Positions 1 through 8,817 of a stretch of 35,790 bases of DNA are shown here, piece by piece. The DNA comes from Limosilactobacillus panis DSM 6035 (lineage in GTDB: Bacteria > Bacillota > Bacilli > Lactobacillales > Lactobacillaceae), in the NCBI RefSeq assembly GCF_001435935.1, contig NZ_AZGM01000143.1, positions 3,864 through 39,653 on the forward strand, given 5' to 3'. How positions within the stretch are numbered: the stretch's first letter is position 1; each line of letters opens with the position of its first letter. The position numbers and the translations under genes were made by a program. Below the pieces are notes generated by a model that was not told the origin of the DNA, did not search any database, and saw nothing but the letters and a program-made list of their open reading frames with translations.

Positions 1-1304
1 TACCATTTTTTAATCCGGTCGCGAGTGATAACAGTGCCAATGATGAAGACCAGTAGCTCCGTCACCGGAACGGCTGCCCAGACCCCATTAATCCCTAGCG
101 TGTGGGCCAGTAACAAGATCATCGGCAGGAGGATGATGTAACCCCGCAAGAGTGACAGGGTAAATGATGCCCGCGGCATGTCAATGGCCGTCAAGAACAG
201 GATTAACATCAGGTTTAGGGCAATAAAGAAGATTCCCGTAAAGTAAATCGGTAGTCCGGTGCTGGCGTAAGCGGCCAGCTGGCTGGAATTGGTTGTGTTA
301 AAGAGGCTGATAATCTGCTGCTTGAAAATAATCAGGATGATAAAGTTAATCACCGCCAGGCTCAGGGTGATTTGAATGCCCCGCTTAAGGGCCTGCTTGA
401 CATTGGCAAAGTGGCCCGCACCAAATTCCCGGCTGGCAATTGGTTGTACCCCGAGAGCCACCCCGTTAGAAATGGCCAGGACCACGATGGCAATGTTGGA
501 GACTACTCCATAGGCCGCCACCGCGTAATTGTTGGCGAGGGCCAAAAAGACCCGGTTGAAGAAGTAGATACTGACCCCGTTACTCATCTCGTTTAATGCG
601 GCCGCAATACCCAGACTCGCTGCCTTGGCAAGGTTGCGGACTTTCGGCAGCTGCCAGTGAAGGGTGAGCTGGCGACCTTTGAAGTGGCGGTGCCTGGTGA
701 GTACCAGGAGGCTAATCATGGGTGAAACCAACGCGGCCAGCGCGGCCCCTTCAATCTTTAGCCCGCAGCCAAAGATCAGCAGCCAATCGATGATGATTAC
801 GGAGAGGGTTTCCGTCAGAGTTGCCTTCATCGTCAGCGTCGGGTTATTATCGTTGCGGACAAAGTTGACCGAGATGTAGCTGCACATGTAAAGGGGCCCA
901 CTCCAGGCAATGATTCGCAGGTAGGTGATTGACATCGCCCGGGTCTGTTCATCAGCCCCTAAGAAGTCAACGACGGGATGGGCAAAGATGGTTAACAAGA
1001 TGGCCAGCACCACCCCGAAGATCCCGGCAAAGGTAATCAGCTGGCTGAAGAGGCCTTTGACCCGTTCGGGGTGCTGGACCTTGTTGAGTGAGAACATGGT
1101 GGCCCCACCGACACCCAGTAAGAGTCCGGTCGCGTTAAAAATACTAAAGACCGGCAACACGATGTTTAGGGTGGCCAGACCAAAAGCCCCCGCGGCAATC
1201 GAAATAAAAAGGGTGTCGATAATTACGTATAGCGACAACCCTAGAGTAGCGATGACGTTCCGCGTGACGTAGTGGCGGACCTCACCGTTAATTGAACTAT
1301 TCAT
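1..1304 (-). CDS. MATE family multidrug efflux transporter (3' end at window edge)
   Basis: This is a very hydrophobic polytopic membrane protein with the repeated helix pattern of MATE (NorM/MepA/DinF-like) exporters, which expel drugs or metabolites using a cation gradient. The frame reads 434 sense codons from the ATG at 1304-1302. The last two bases in the window are TA, so the next codon is either a stop or Tyr. 434 residues is close to the usual family length (about 440-460), so the gene is probably complete or nearly so. A strong GAGGAGG lies just upstream of the ATG. It has its own likely promoter and is transcribed away from the deformylase gene. The substrate cannot be inferred. The family call is secure; MepA versus NorM type is not. 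Confidence 0.85.
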   Translation of the reverse strand, partial: MNSSINGEVRHYVTRNVIATLGLSLYVIIDTLFISIAAGAFGLATLNIVLPVFSIFNATGLLLGVGGATMFSLNKVQHPERVKGLFSQLITFAGIFGVVLAILLTIFAHPVVDFLGADEQTRAMSITYLRIIAWSGPLYMCSYISVNFVRNDNNPTLTMKATLTETLSVIIIDWLLIFGCGLKIEGAALAALVSPMISLLVLTRHRHFKGRQLTLHWQLPKVRNLAKAASLGIAAALNEMSNGVSIYFFNRVFLALANNYAVAAYGVVSNIAIVVLAISNGVALGVQPIASREFGAGHFANVKQALKRGIQITLSLAVINFIILIIFKQQIISLFNTTNSSQLAAYASTGLPIYFTGIFFIALNLMLILFLTAIDMPRASFTLSLLRGYIILLPMILLLAHTLGINGVWAAVPVTELLVFIIGTVITRDRIKKW

Positions 1305-1332
1305 TTAGATCGTCCTCCTCACGCTCTCGTCT

Positions 1333-1349
1333 CCCAACACGTGGTTGGG
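1333..1349 (-). promoter_or_regulatory. Perfect inverted repeat in the MATE leader
   Basis: CCCAAC-ACGTG-GTTGGG is a perfect 6-base inverted repeat with a 5-base centre. It sits between the candidate promoter and the ribosome binding site of the MATE gene. It could be a repressor operator or a leader hairpin. No adjacent regulator is visible. Confidence 0.35.
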
Positions 1350-1372
1350 CGCCTGTCGGAGAACCGTAAAGT

Positions 1373-1401
1373 AATTTACGCAAAACCCGGCGATTTTGCA
1401 A
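1373..1401 (-). promoter_or_regulatory. Candidate sigma-A promoter of the MATE gene
   Basis: On the minus strand a TTGCAA box (1401-1396) is followed after exactly 17 bases by TAAATT (1378-1373). This lies about 70 bases before the MATE start codon. The match is by eye only. Confidence 0.45.
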
Positions 1402-1453
1402 CCCTTATTTACAAGTAACTATCTTACTAAATTTTCCGCGTAACTTGCAAGCA

Positions 1454-1864
1454 TTAAATCAGGATCCCGTGGCAGTGGTCAACCTCGTGCTGAACAATTT
1501 CAGCCGCAAAACCGTCTAACGATAGCTCCTGCTTTTGCCAGTTTTCGTTACGGAAACGCACCTGAATCTTTTGGTAGCGGGTGACCGGACGTTGACCAGG
1601 TAAAGAAAGACACCCTTCTTTTGTTTGGTAGGGCCCTTGCTTTTTAATAATGGTGGGGTTGAACATGACAACCGGGAAGGGACCCAGTTGGGCAATAATC
1701 ACCTGCTTGGTGACACCAATCATATTGGCACCCATCCCCACACAGCGGTCGGCATTCGCCTGGAGGGTGTCGCGCAGGTCGCTGGCGAGTCCTAAGTCAG
1801 CCTTGGTTGCTGGTTGACAGGGGCGGGAGAGAATCATTGTGTCCTTATTAATTGGTTTGATCAA
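1454..1864 (-). CDS. def: Peptide deformylase, short second-type paralogue
   Basis: The 136-residue protein has the three peptide deformylase motifs. Motif 1 is altered to GMGANMIG (usually GxGxAAxQ), motif 2 is EGCLSL with the metal-ligand Cys, and motif 3 is QHEVDH with the HExxH metal site. The enzyme removes the formyl group from the N-terminal Met of new proteins in the cytoplasm. The short length and ANMIGV variant match the second deformylase-like protein common in lactobacilli and streptococci, rather than the main Def of about 185 residues. The start is TTG (1864-1862), about eight bases behind a clear AGGAGG. Catalytic residues are present, so activity is plausible, but this subgroup is less well characterised. 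Confidence 0.85.
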   Translation of the reverse strand: MIKPINKDTMILSRPCQPATKADLGLASDLRDTLQANADRCVGMGANMIGVTKQVIIAQLGPFPVVMFNPTIIKKQGPYQTKEGCLSLPGQRPVTRYQKIQVRFRNENWQKQELSLDGFAAEIVQHEVDHCHGILI

Positions 1865-1924
1865 ATTTAAAACCTCCTAAAAAAGGCCCTTGCACCATGA
1901 AATCTAGATGCGGGGGTCGACTAA

Positions 1925-2875
1925 TTATTTGTGGTGGTGTTGCTTACCAGCATTCCGCTGCCGGTTCCGCTTTTCACGTTCCACCGTCTTTAGTGATGTG
2001 GCGCTCGGCTTCTTGAGCTGGTCAATTGCCGCCGACGTTGCATTTGCTTTCGGCGCGGTCTTTGGTGCTTCCGGCATCTTGATGGGGTTCTTCTTAGCCT
2101 CTTCTTCGATCCGCTTCCGGATACGTGGCCGGTAGGCATTGACCATCAGGGTTTGTAGAATGGCGAATAGCCCACCAATGAAGAAGTAGAGCCCTAAACC
2201 GGCGGATGACGTCAGTGAGATAAAGAAGGTCATAAACGGACTCATCCAAATTGCCATCTTCATTTGCTTCTTTTGTTCTTCCGGCACACCGACAAGACCC
2301 AGGTAACTCTGAACCGCGTAGGCGATAAAGGAAAGGACATCGAAGATAAAGCTCGGCTTCCCCAGGGCAATTCCGAAGAAGGTTGCGTGGTAGAGGTCTG
2401 GCGAATAGCGGATTGCAGCATAAAGGGCGGCAAAGACCGGCAGCTGAATCAACAGTGGCAGGCAACCGATTCCCCCGGTTAGGCTGATGTTGTTATCCCG
2501 GTAGAGGGCCATCATCTGTTGACTAACCGCGGCCTGTTCTTCCGGTGTCTTAGCAGCCTTCTGCTTGGCCGTTAGCTCCTTAATCAGCGGTTGAACCCGG
2601 GCCATCTTTTCCTGGGTGATCGTTGACTTCTTCATCTGCGAGAACATGACCGGCAAGAGGATCATCCGGACAACCACGACAATCACGATAATTGCCCAGC
2701 CGTAGTTGTTGCCAAAGTGAGCGGCCAGCCATTCCATCAGGTGCTGCATGGGCTTGGCCATGTAGTCGTATACGAAACCGTACGGCTTACCGCTCTTCGT
2801 AGTACGGACACAGCCACTCAGTACGATGAGCATCGTGGTTAAGAGCCCCGCAACGGTAATTCTTTTATGCTTCAT
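1925..2875 (-). CDS. yidC: Membrane protein insertase YidC (lipoprotein form)
   Basis: This 316-residue YidC/Oxa1 family insertase places proteins into the cytoplasmic membrane, with or behind SecYEG. It starts with a lipoprotein signal peptide whose lipobox LSGC ends at Cys22, as in Gram-positive YidC1/YidC2. The 60KD_IMP core follows at about residues 55-245, with membrane helices and a charged hairpin (about residues 85-110) between the first two. The C-terminal tail from about residue 250 is long and basic and ends in a His-rich stretch; such tails contact the ribosome in YidC2-type proteins. In many Firmicutes the gene is next to acylphosphatase and opposite a SpoU methyltransferase, as here. 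Confidence 0.95.
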   Translation of the reverse strand: MKHKRITVAGLLTTMLIVLSGCVRTTKSGKPYGFVYDYMAKPMQHLMEWLAAHFGNNYGWAIIVIVVVVRMILLPVMFSQMKKSTITQEKMARVQPLIKELTAKQKAAKTPEEQAAVSQQMMALYRDNNISLTGGIGCLPLLIQLPVFAALYAAIRYSPDLYHATFFGIALGKPSFIFDVLSFIAYAVQSYLGLVGVPEEQKKQMKMAIWMSPFMTFFISLTSSAGLGLYFFIGGLFAILQTLMVNAYRPRIRKRIEEEAKKNPIKMPEAPKTAPKANATSAAIDQLKKPSATSLKTVEREKRNRQRNAGKQHHHK

Positions 2876-2958
2876 TTATTATTTTCTCCTTGGTATATAG
2901 TTACAAACATGACATATCTTAACCTAAAACGCGCTTAAATTCTAGGTATGACACCTAA

Positions 2959-3235
2959 TTAACGCCGAATTGTGAAAACCTGGTCATAGTCTTGGCACCG
3001 GCCTGTGGCGACCTGGCAGTCAACGACCCGGGCGTATGGAGTGGGCCCCGCCTTTACCTGCTCGATAAATTGTTGGACTTGGTCTTTTGATCCTTGAACC
3101 TCGATGTAAACCTGGCCGCTGGGGAGGTTCCTCACAAAACCAGTGACCTTGAGCTGGCGGGCGATGCTCATGCACCCCCCAACGAAAGCCAACGACCTGG
3201 ACGATTCCATTAATTGTAAGCTGATAGTTAACCAT
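2959..3235 (-). pseudogene. Acylphosphatase gene with a +1 frameshift in a G run
   Basis: Acylphosphatase hydrolyses acyl phosphates in the cytoplasm. The N-terminal part (MVNYQLTINGIVQ..VGFRWG) is in the frame starting at ATG 3235, well spaced behind AAGGAG. The rest (IARQLKVTGFVRNLPSG to the stop at 2959) is in a different frame. The break is a run of six G on the coding strand (3175-3180). With five G the protein reads straight through as one acylphosphatase of about 91 residues. The catalytic Arg (VGFR) and Asn (VRN) are both encoded. The loop before the Arg reads VQVVGF instead of the usual VQGVGF, a second departure. It could be a true pseudogene, a slippage-corrected gene or a sequencing error. 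An alternative open frame from TTG 3240 gives a non-homologous N-terminus and is rejected. Confidence 0.8.
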
Positions 3236-3302
3236 TTCAATTCTCCTTAACTAAAACTTATGAAATGATGAATGAGTTGCTAGTATTGTACAACATTTTT
3301 CA

Positions 3303-3311
3303 TGGTATAAT
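3303..3311 (+). promoter_or_regulatory. Extended -10 promoter of the RNA methyltransferase gene
   Basis: TGGTATAAT is a perfect -10 hexamer with the upstream TG of extended -10 promoters. It lies 27 bases before the ATG at 3339. No good -35 box is correctly spaced, as is common for extended -10 promoters. Confidence 0.45.
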
Positions 3312-3338
3312 TATGTGATAAGAAAGGTTGTTTAACTA

Positions 3339-4112
3339 ATGGAAGAATTAACTTCGGTTCATAACCAACACGTTAAGAATTGGAAAAAGTTGCAGACAAA
3401 GAAGTACCGCAAGCAGAGTGGGGAATACCTGCTTGATGGTTGGCACTTGGTCAATGAGGCCCTGAAGGCAGGAAACCAAATCAACCAGTTGATTGGTACG
3501 GAAGATCAGCTGGCGGCCCATCCCGACTTACAGGAACAGGCAGGGGCAACCTACGTTGTCACTGAGGAAATTATGAAGCACATTACCGATACGGTAACCC
3601 CCCAGGGAATTGCCGCGGTTGTAGACTTGCCGGATGCCCACCGGGTACCGGAAAAGATTACCGGCGCCTGGCTTTTCTTGGATCGTGTTCAAGATCCCGG
3701 AAACGTCGGTACGATGGTCCGGACCGCTGATGCGGCGGGCTTCACTGGGGTTGTTGTCAGCAACCGGTCGGCCGATATCTTTGGCCCCAAGGTTGTCCGG
3801 TCAATGCAGGGGAGCCAGTTCCACCTGCAGCTTTTGGAAGGTGACCTGAAAAAGTGGATTGCCGACTTTAAGAAGGTCGGTGCCCCGGTTTACGGGACCC
3901 AACTGAACCCGGCGGCGAAAAACTTCCGCACGGTTAAACCCGGATCGACCTTTGACCTGATTATGGGAAACGAGGGCCAGGGGATGGACCAGCGGTTGCT
4001 TGCCCAGACCACTGCCAACCTCTACATTCCGATGCGGGGCGAAGCCGAATCGTTGAATGTTGCTGTGTCGGCGGGAATCTTAATGTTCCAGTTGAACCAG
4101 CAGTTAGGTTAA
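3339..4112 (+). CDS. TrmH/SpoU family RNA 2'-O-methyltransferase
   Basis: This 257-residue SPOUT-class methyltransferase transfers a methyl group from S-adenosylmethionine to a ribose 2'-OH of rRNA or tRNA. The N-terminal substrate-binding domain (about residues 5-100) is followed by the knotted catalytic domain. Motif 1 is DRVQDPGNVGT from residue 115 (Asn and Arg conserved), motif 2 is MGNEGQG from about residue 209, and motif 3 is IPMRGEAESLNVAVSAG at about 230-246. Length and architecture match the Firmicutes YsgA/RlmB-like group, often divergent from acylphosphatase-yidC. The exact target nucleotide cannot be told from sequence. Confidence 0.92.
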   Translation: MEELTSVHNQHVKNWKKLQTKKYRKQSGEYLLDGWHLVNEALKAGNQINQLIGTEDQLAAHPDLQEQAGATYVVTEEIMKHITDTVTPQGIAAVVDLPDAHRVPEKITGAWLFLDRVQDPGNVGTMVRTADAAGFTGVVVSNRSADIFGPKVVRSMQGSQFHLQLLEGDLKKWIADFKKVGAPVYGTQLNPAAKNFRTVKPGSTFDLIMGNEGQGMDQRLLAQTTANLYIPMRGEAESLNVAVSAGILMFQLNQQLG

Positions 4113-4181
4113 GTCGTTATTGTTTAAAATAGTTGCCTGATTAGGTATGATAAGCACCAACCGGATGAAAAGGGGTATTAC

Positions 4182-4688
4182 ATGAAAACAGAGAATGAAT
4201 GGCGTAACGACAAGGAGTATGTAGCGATTATTAGTGACCTGTTAGCCCAACCGGCAGTTCAAAAGCTGGCCAACTACACTCAGCACCATCATTCTAACCG
4301 CCTTCAGCACTCAATTGCGGTTTCTTACGATAGTTACAAGATCGCTAAAAGAATGCATTTGGACTACCGGAGCACGGCCCGGGCTGGTTTGTTGCACGAC
4401 CTGTTCTATTATGACTGGCGGACAACGAAGTTTGACTTAGGTACCCACGCCTTTATCCATCCACGGGTAGCACTGCGGAATGCAGAGAAGATTACCCCAT
4501 TGAATAAGAAGGAAAGGGATATTATCCTAAAGCACATGTTTGGCGCCACGATGGCGGTTCCCCGCTATCCAGAGAGTTTGATTGTCTCCTTAGTCGATGA
4601 TTTTGAGGCGGAACACGAATTCTTTGGTCCCCTGCGTGCAAAGCTGCGGCGGAAGATCAAGAAACGCCGGATGCGGACAACTTGGTAG
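4182..4688 (+). CDS. HD-domain protein, putative phosphohydrolase
   Basis: This 168-residue protein has the metal-binding HD pattern: His43 (LQH), His72-Asp73 (LLHD) and an Asp near residues 139-140 (LVDDF). HD proteins are metal-dependent phosphohydrolases acting on nucleotides or phosphoesters; the substrate here is unknown. The N-terminus has a cluster of His (HHH at 35-37). An RBS (AAAAGGGG) lies just upstream of the ATG. The stop is followed within 15 bases by the HxlR-type regulator, so the two are probably co-transcribed. The basic C-terminus (KLRRKIKKRRMR) is unusual and could bind nucleic acid or lipid head groups. The family is clear, the role unknown. Confidence 0.8.
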   Translation: MKTENEWRNDKEYVAIISDLLAQPAVQKLANYTQHHHSNRLQHSIAVSYDSYKIAKRMHLDYRSTARAGLLHDLFYYDWRTTKFDLGTHAFIHPRVALRNAEKITPLNKKERDIILKHMFGATMAVPRYPESLIVSLVDDFEAEHEFFGPLRAKLRRKIKKRRMRTTW

Positions 4689-4702
4689 AAAGGAGTGTTA
4701 TG

Positions 4703-5041
4703 ATGCCAAAGTTAGCTGAAAAAAAGGTAGCTGATGGTGACTGTAAACTATGCCCAAAGTTTACGCAGACATTTATGATGCTTGGCAAGAAATGGAATGG
4801 GTTGATTATTGAGGTTCTCCTGGAGAATCCCCAATTACGGTTCAAAGACATTGCAAATGCAATTACTAAGTGTAGTGACCGGGTCCTATGTGAACGGCTC
4901 AAGGAGTTGGAGGACGAACAGATCGTCATCCGTAAGACCTATCCGGGAACGAGCCGGGTCGAGTACGCATTGACGGCCCGGGGTCAGGAATTAGCCCCCG
5001 TGATGAAGACCGTCCACCGGTGGAGCGACAAGTGGTGCTAA
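4703..5041 (+). CDS. HxlR family winged-helix transcriptional regulator
   Basis: This 112-residue protein fits the HxlR family of small winged-helix regulators, many of which sense electrophiles or thiol stress through a cysteine. An N-terminal Cys14-x-x-Cys17 pair precedes the helix-turn-helix region (about residues 40-70, with RFKDIANAI and SDRVLCERLKELE), the wing carries YPGTSRVEYALT, and a third Cys is the last residue. ATG 4703 sits seven bases behind AAAGGAG. ATG 4700 is the only close alternative, and an in-frame TTG at 4682 is too early. Its target is not evident; the HD protein just upstream is the likely operon partner. No MATE or oxidoreductase gene is directly adjacent. Confidence 0.88.
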   Translation: MPKLAEKKVADGDCKLCPKFTQTFMMLGKKWNGLIIEVLLENPQLRFKDIANAITKCSDRVLCERLKELEDEQIVIRKTYPGTSRVEYALTARGQELAPVMKTVHRWSDKWC

Positions 5042-5048
5042 TTTCCGC

Positions 5049-5077
5049 TTGACCTTCGCCGGATGAGTGTTTACAAT
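5049..5077 (+). promoter_or_regulatory. Promoter of the pheST T-box transcript
   Basis: TTGACC, a 17-base spacer and TACAAT give a good sigma-A promoter directly after the regulator gene and just before the T-box leader. Confidence 0.6.
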
Positions 5078-5083
5078 ATTGGG

Positions 5084-5316
5084 TATGAAAAAGGCGTTGA
5101 CGAAAACTAGTAGCCGGTCGGGCCCGTCAGAGAGCCACCACGGATTCTGAGAGTGGTGGTCAGTGTGCAAAGGTGAATTTCATTTTCCGAGCTGATACGT
5201 AATGGTATTCCGGTTGATCACCGTTATTTTGATTGACTAAGTGTACTAGTTATCCGTAGCTAGTAAACTAGGGTGGTACCGCGAAGCTTCGTCCCTATTG
5301 GGATGGAGCTTTTTTG
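5084..5316 (+). promoter_or_regulatory. T-box riboswitch (Phe) upstream of pheST
   Basis: The leader has the hallmarks of a T-box riboswitch, which reads the charging state of tRNA. Stem I begins with an AGTA motif (5111-5114). The T-box AGGGTGGTACCGCG lies at 5270-5283. A terminator hairpin follows (AAGCTTCGTCCC pairing with GGGATGGAGCTT, 5284-5311) with a T-run to 5315. A TTC Phe codon at 5179-5181, followed by A, is the likely specifier, matching the downstream Phe-tRNA synthetase. Uncharged tRNA-Phe should favour the antiterminator and switch pheST on. The specifier assignment is by eye; T-box identity is secure. Confidence 0.93.
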
Positions 5317-5338
5317 TTTGTTCAAAGGAGTTGAAAAA

Positions 5339-6385
5339 ATGGGATTAAGAGATAAGTTAACGGAACTTCGTGAGCAGGGGCTTGAAGAAATCAAGAACTC
5401 CAAAGACCTCAAAAAGATTAACGAAGTTCGGGTCAAGATGCTTGGTAAGAAGGGCCCCATCACGAGTGTCCTGCGGGGAATGCGTGATTTAAGTGCCGAG
5501 GAACGGCCGGTCGTCGGTCAGTTTGCCAACAAGGTTCGTGACGACCTGACGGAAGCAATCGAAGCACGCCGGACTGAATTGGAACAGGCGGCTTTGAATG
5601 CCGAACTGGCCGCTGAAAAGGTGGACGTTACCTTGCCCGGGACCCCGGTTGCCCAGGGGCAATCACACGTGATCCAGCAGATTATCGACCAAGTCGTGGA
5701 CCTCTTCGTTTCCATGGGTTACGAAGTGGCCGTGGGGGATGAAGTTGAGCAGGAAGTTTACAACTTTGAAAAGCTGAACCTGCCTAAGGACCACCCCGCT
5801 CGTGACATGCAGGATACCTTCTACGTTACCCCTAAGGTACTGATGCGAACCCAGACCTCACCAATGCAGGCGCGGATGCTGGAAAAGCATGACTTTAGCC
5901 AGGGACCATTAAAGATGATCTCACCAGGGAAGGTTTACCGGCGTGATACCGACGATGCGACCCACAGTCACCAGTTTAACCAGATTGAAGGGATGGTTGT
6001 TGGTAAGCACATCACCATGGCGGACCTGAAGGGGACCCTGGAAGTTGTTGCCCAGTCCCTATTTGGTGATAAGCTCCAGGTCCGTCTGCGGCCAAGTTAC
6101 TTCCCATTTACGGAACCATCCGTTGAAGCCGACATTACCTGCTTTAACTGCATGGGGAAGGGCTGCGCAATTTGTAAGCACACCGGCTGGATTGAAGTTC
6201 TTGGTGCCGGAATGGTCCACCCGAACGTCTTGAAGATGTCCGGAGTTGATCCCGAAGAGTTTGGCGGCTTTGCCTTTGGCCTGGGTCCAGACCGTTTTGC
6301 CATGCTGAAGTATGGGGTTGACGATATCCGGAACTTCTACCAAAATGACGTCCGTTTCCTGAACCAGTTCGATGAGAAAGGATAA
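5339..6385 (+). CDS. pheS: Phenylalanine-tRNA ligase alpha subunit
   Basis: PheS is the catalytic class II subunit that activates phenylalanine and, as an alpha2-beta2 tetramer with PheT, charges tRNA-Phe in the cytoplasm. The 348-residue length is normal. An N-terminal coiled-coil arm (to about residue 85) precedes the catalytic core, with motif 2 ([19 protein letters not shown]) and motif 3 ([14 protein letters not shown]). The Cys-rich patch [17 protein letters not shown] and [10 protein letters not shown] are typical. ATG 5339 follows AAAGGAG at proper spacing. A longer open frame from 5273 would start inside the T-box and is rejected. pheT starts five bases after the stop. Confidence 0.98.
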   Translation: MGLRDKLTELREQGLEEIKNSKDLKKINEVRVKMLGKKGPITSVLRGMRDLSAEERPVVGQFANKVRDDLTEAIEARRTELEQAALNAELAAEKVDVTLPGTPVAQGQSHVIQQIIDQVVDLFVSMGYEVAVGDEVEQEVYNFEKLNLPKDHPARDMQDTFYVTPKVLMRTQTSPMQARMLEKHDFSQGPLKMISPGKVYRRDTDDATHSHQFNQIEGMVVGKHITMADLKGTLEVVAQSLFGDKLQVRLRPSYFPFTEPSVEADITCFNCMGKGCAICKHTGWIEVLGAGMVHPNVLKMSGVDPEEFGGFAFGLGPDRFAMLKYGVDDIRNFYQNDVRFLNQFDEKG

Positions 6386-6390
6386 TCTAA

Positions 6391-8808
6391 ATGAAAGTAT
6401 CATACCAATGGCTTAAAGAATATTTAGACATTGACGTTGCTCCCCGCGACCTGGCAGAAAAGATCGCCCGGACTTCCGTTGACATCAATGATGTTTACTC
6501 CCTGAGTGATGGCCTTAAGAAGATCGTGGTTGGTGAAGTGGAAACCTGCGAACCCCACCCGGACTCTGACCACCTTCATGTTTGTCAAGTTAACGTGGGA
6601 GAAGACGAACCAATTCAAATTGTCTGTGGTGCACCCAATGTTGCCGCCGGTGAGAAGGTAATTGTTGCCCTCCACGGTGCCCGGATTGGCGACAACGTCA
6701 AAATTAAGCGGGGCAAGATTCGTGGTGTCCAATCTAACGGTATGCTGTGTGCCCTCCAGGAACTGGGCTTCAGCGATAAAATTGCACCGAAGGATTATGA
6801 CGAGGGAATTTACCTCTTGCCGGATGATGCCAAGCCTGGTGACAGTGTCTTCCCTTACCTTGGAATGGATGACACCATCATCGACACTGACGTTACGCCT
6901 AACCGTGGGGACATGCTGAGCATCTACGGAAACGTTAATGATATTGCTGCTTTTTATGGCCTCAAGCCCCACTTTAAGGAGCTGGCCATTAAAAAAGAGG
7001 GGGACGAAAAAACTGCGGACCTCGTCAAGACCACCGTTAATGACGAAAAAATTTCCCCAACCTATAAGCTGCGGATCATCAAGGGGGTCAAGATTGCTGA
7101 TAGTCCCCTCTGGATGCAGATTAAGCTGTGGAATTCTGGAATTCGCCCGGTTAACAACGTGGTTGACGTCACCAATTACATCCTGTTGAAGTATGGCCAA
7201 CCATTGCACAGTTACGACTATGATAAGCTGCCCGGCCACCAGTTTGGTGTGCGGCACGCTAATAAGGATGAGAAGTTCACGACCCTGGATGGGGACGAAC
7301 AGACCCTGATTGAAAATGACATCGTGGTTACGGCTGACGACCAGCCAATTGCACTGGCCGGAACCATGGGTGGTGAGGGGACTGCCGTTGCCGATGACAC
7401 CACAACGGTCGCCCTGGAAGCCGCTATTTTTGACCCAATCATGGTTAGAAAACAGGCCCGTCGCCTTGATCTCCATAGCGAATCCTCCATGCGTTTCGAA
7501 CGGGGAATTAACCCGGCAACGGTTGAGACGGCCCTGAACGAAGCGGCCGAGCTAATTAGTGAACTGGCCGGTGGTGAAATTACCCAAGGAATCGTTACCG
7601 CCAGCGAAAAGCCGGCCCAAGACAAGCAGATTACCCTTTCCTTGAGCAAGGTTAACCATGTCTTAGGGACCAACCTGAAGATGGCTGAAGTTACGGACAT
7701 CTTCAAGCGGCTGGCCTTTCCAGCAACGGTATCTGAAGATGACCAAATTGTTGTGACCGTACCGGCTCGCCGGTGGGATATCTTTGTTGCGGCTGACCTT
7801 TACGAAGAAATTGCCCGGATCTATGGCTATGATAACCTGCCAGCTACCCTGCCGGTTATGACACGGAACCATGGTGGCTTAACCGCCCGGCAGAAGTTTA
7901 TCCGGGCCAGCCGTCACGACATGGAAGGCATGGGATTAGACCAGGCAATTAGTTACTCACTCACCACGGTTGAAAAGGCTAAGCAGTTCCAAATTGACCC
8001 CGTCGATGAACCAATGAAACTTGACTTCCCAATGAGCTCTGACCACGTTGCTACCCGGATGAGTATCATCAGTGGTCTTCTGATTGACGTTGCCTACAAT
8101 GTTGCCCGGAACGTTAATGATGTGGCCCTTTATGAAGAGGGGCGGGTCTTCTTGCCAAAGGGTGGCGAACGCCCGGAGGAACAAGAACACCTGGCGGCCG
8201 CAATTACGGGACACCTGCTGGCCAACTCTTGGCACCTTGACGACCAGCCGGTTGACTTCTTCCAAGTAAAGGGAATTGTGGAACGTTACCTCCACAACCT
8301 GGGAATTGCTGGTGAAATTGCCTACGTTGCTGATGACCAGCGTCCTGAAATGCACCCCGGGCGGACGGCAGACATCTTAATTGATGGCCAGCTGGTTGGC
8401 TTTGTGGGTCAGGTTCACCCAACGGTTGCTAAGGACTACAAAATTCCTGAAACCTACGTCTTTGAGCTTAACTTGGAAGACCTGATTGCTGCTGACAAGG
8501 TGGCAAACGAATACCACCCAATCAGTAAGTACCCGGCAATCACCAGGGATATTGCCCTCTTGGTTGACAAGAATGTTACCAACGCGGACGTCTTGGCGGT
8601 TATTAAGAAGCGGGGAGGCGCCTTCTTGAAGAATATCCACCTCTTCGACGTATACAGTGGCCTCCACCTGCCGAAGGGCAAGAAGTCACTGGCCTACACC
8701 TTGACTTACCAAGATGTTCACAATACATTGACGGAAGACCAGGTTAACAAGGCCTTTGATAAGGTTACTAACGCCTTAGTTGATGACCTTGGTGCTGAAA
8801 TCCGTTAA
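6391..8808 (+). CDS. pheT: Phenylalanine-tRNA ligase beta subunit
   Basis: PheT is the large structural and editing subunit of Phe-tRNA synthetase. At 805 residues it is full length. It has the N-terminal EMAP/OB-type tRNA-binding domain (about residues 40-150, with PHPDSDHLHVCQV), the B3/B4 editing domain (about 205-390), the B5 domain (about 410-485) and the C-terminal anticodon-binding FDX-ACB domain (about 710-805, starting near KYPAITRDIALLV). It is translated from the same T-box-controlled mRNA as pheS, the genes being separated by five bases. A structured repeat with a T-run directly follows and probably terminates the operon. Confidence 0.98.
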   Translation: MKVSYQWLKEYLDIDVAPRDLAEKIARTSVDINDVYSLSDGLKKIVVGEVETCEPHPDSDHLHVCQVNVGEDEPIQIVCGAPNVAAGEKVIVALHGARIGDNVKIKRGKIRGVQSNGMLCALQELGFSDKIAPKDYDEGIYLLPDDAKPGDSVFPYLGMDDTIIDTDVTPNRGDMLSIYGNVNDIAAFYGLKPHFKELAIKKEGDEKTADLVKTTVNDEKISPTYKLRIIKGVKIADSPLWMQIKLWNSGIRPVNNVVDVTNYILLKYGQPLHSYDYDKLPGHQFGVRHANKDEKFTTLDGDEQTLIENDIVVTADDQPIALAGTMGGEGTAVADDTTTVALEAAIFDPIMVRKQARRLDLHSESSMRFERGINPATVETALNEAAELISELAGGEITQGIVTASEKPAQDKQITLSLSKVNHVLGTNLKMAEVTDIFKRLAFPATVSEDDQIVVTVPARRWDIFVAADLYEEIARIYGYDNLPATLPVMTRNHGGLTARQKFIRASRHDMEGMGLDQAISYSLTTVEKAKQFQIDPVDEPMKLDFPMSSDHVATRMSIISGLLIDVAYNVARNVNDVALYEEGRVFLPKGGERPEEQEHLAAAITGHLLANSWHLDDQPVDFFQVKGIVERYLHNLGIAGEIAYVADDQRPEMHPGRTADILIDGQLVGFVGQVHPTVAKDYKIPETYVFELNLEDLIAADKVANEYHPISKYPAITRDIALLVDKNVTNADVLAVIKKRGGAFLKNIHLFDVYSGLHLPKGKKSLAYTLTYQDVHNTLTEDQVNKAFDKVTNALVDDLGAEIR

Positions 8809-8817
8809 TAAAAGTTG

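Noticed and set aside
3236-3240. Upstream TTG start giving a 93-residue in-frame acylphosphatase
   Set aside because: Its first 24 residues are not homologous and the TTG is only three bases from the RBS; the homologous N-terminus is in the ATG 3235 frame.
5273-5338. N-terminal extension of pheS
   Set aside because: This start lies in the T-box and terminator sequence; ATG 5339 has a good RBS and gives the normal length.
6424-7476. 350-codon open frame antisense to pheT
   Set aside because: It lies wholly inside pheT, whose protein is complete and conserved; the frame is a by-product of codon bias.
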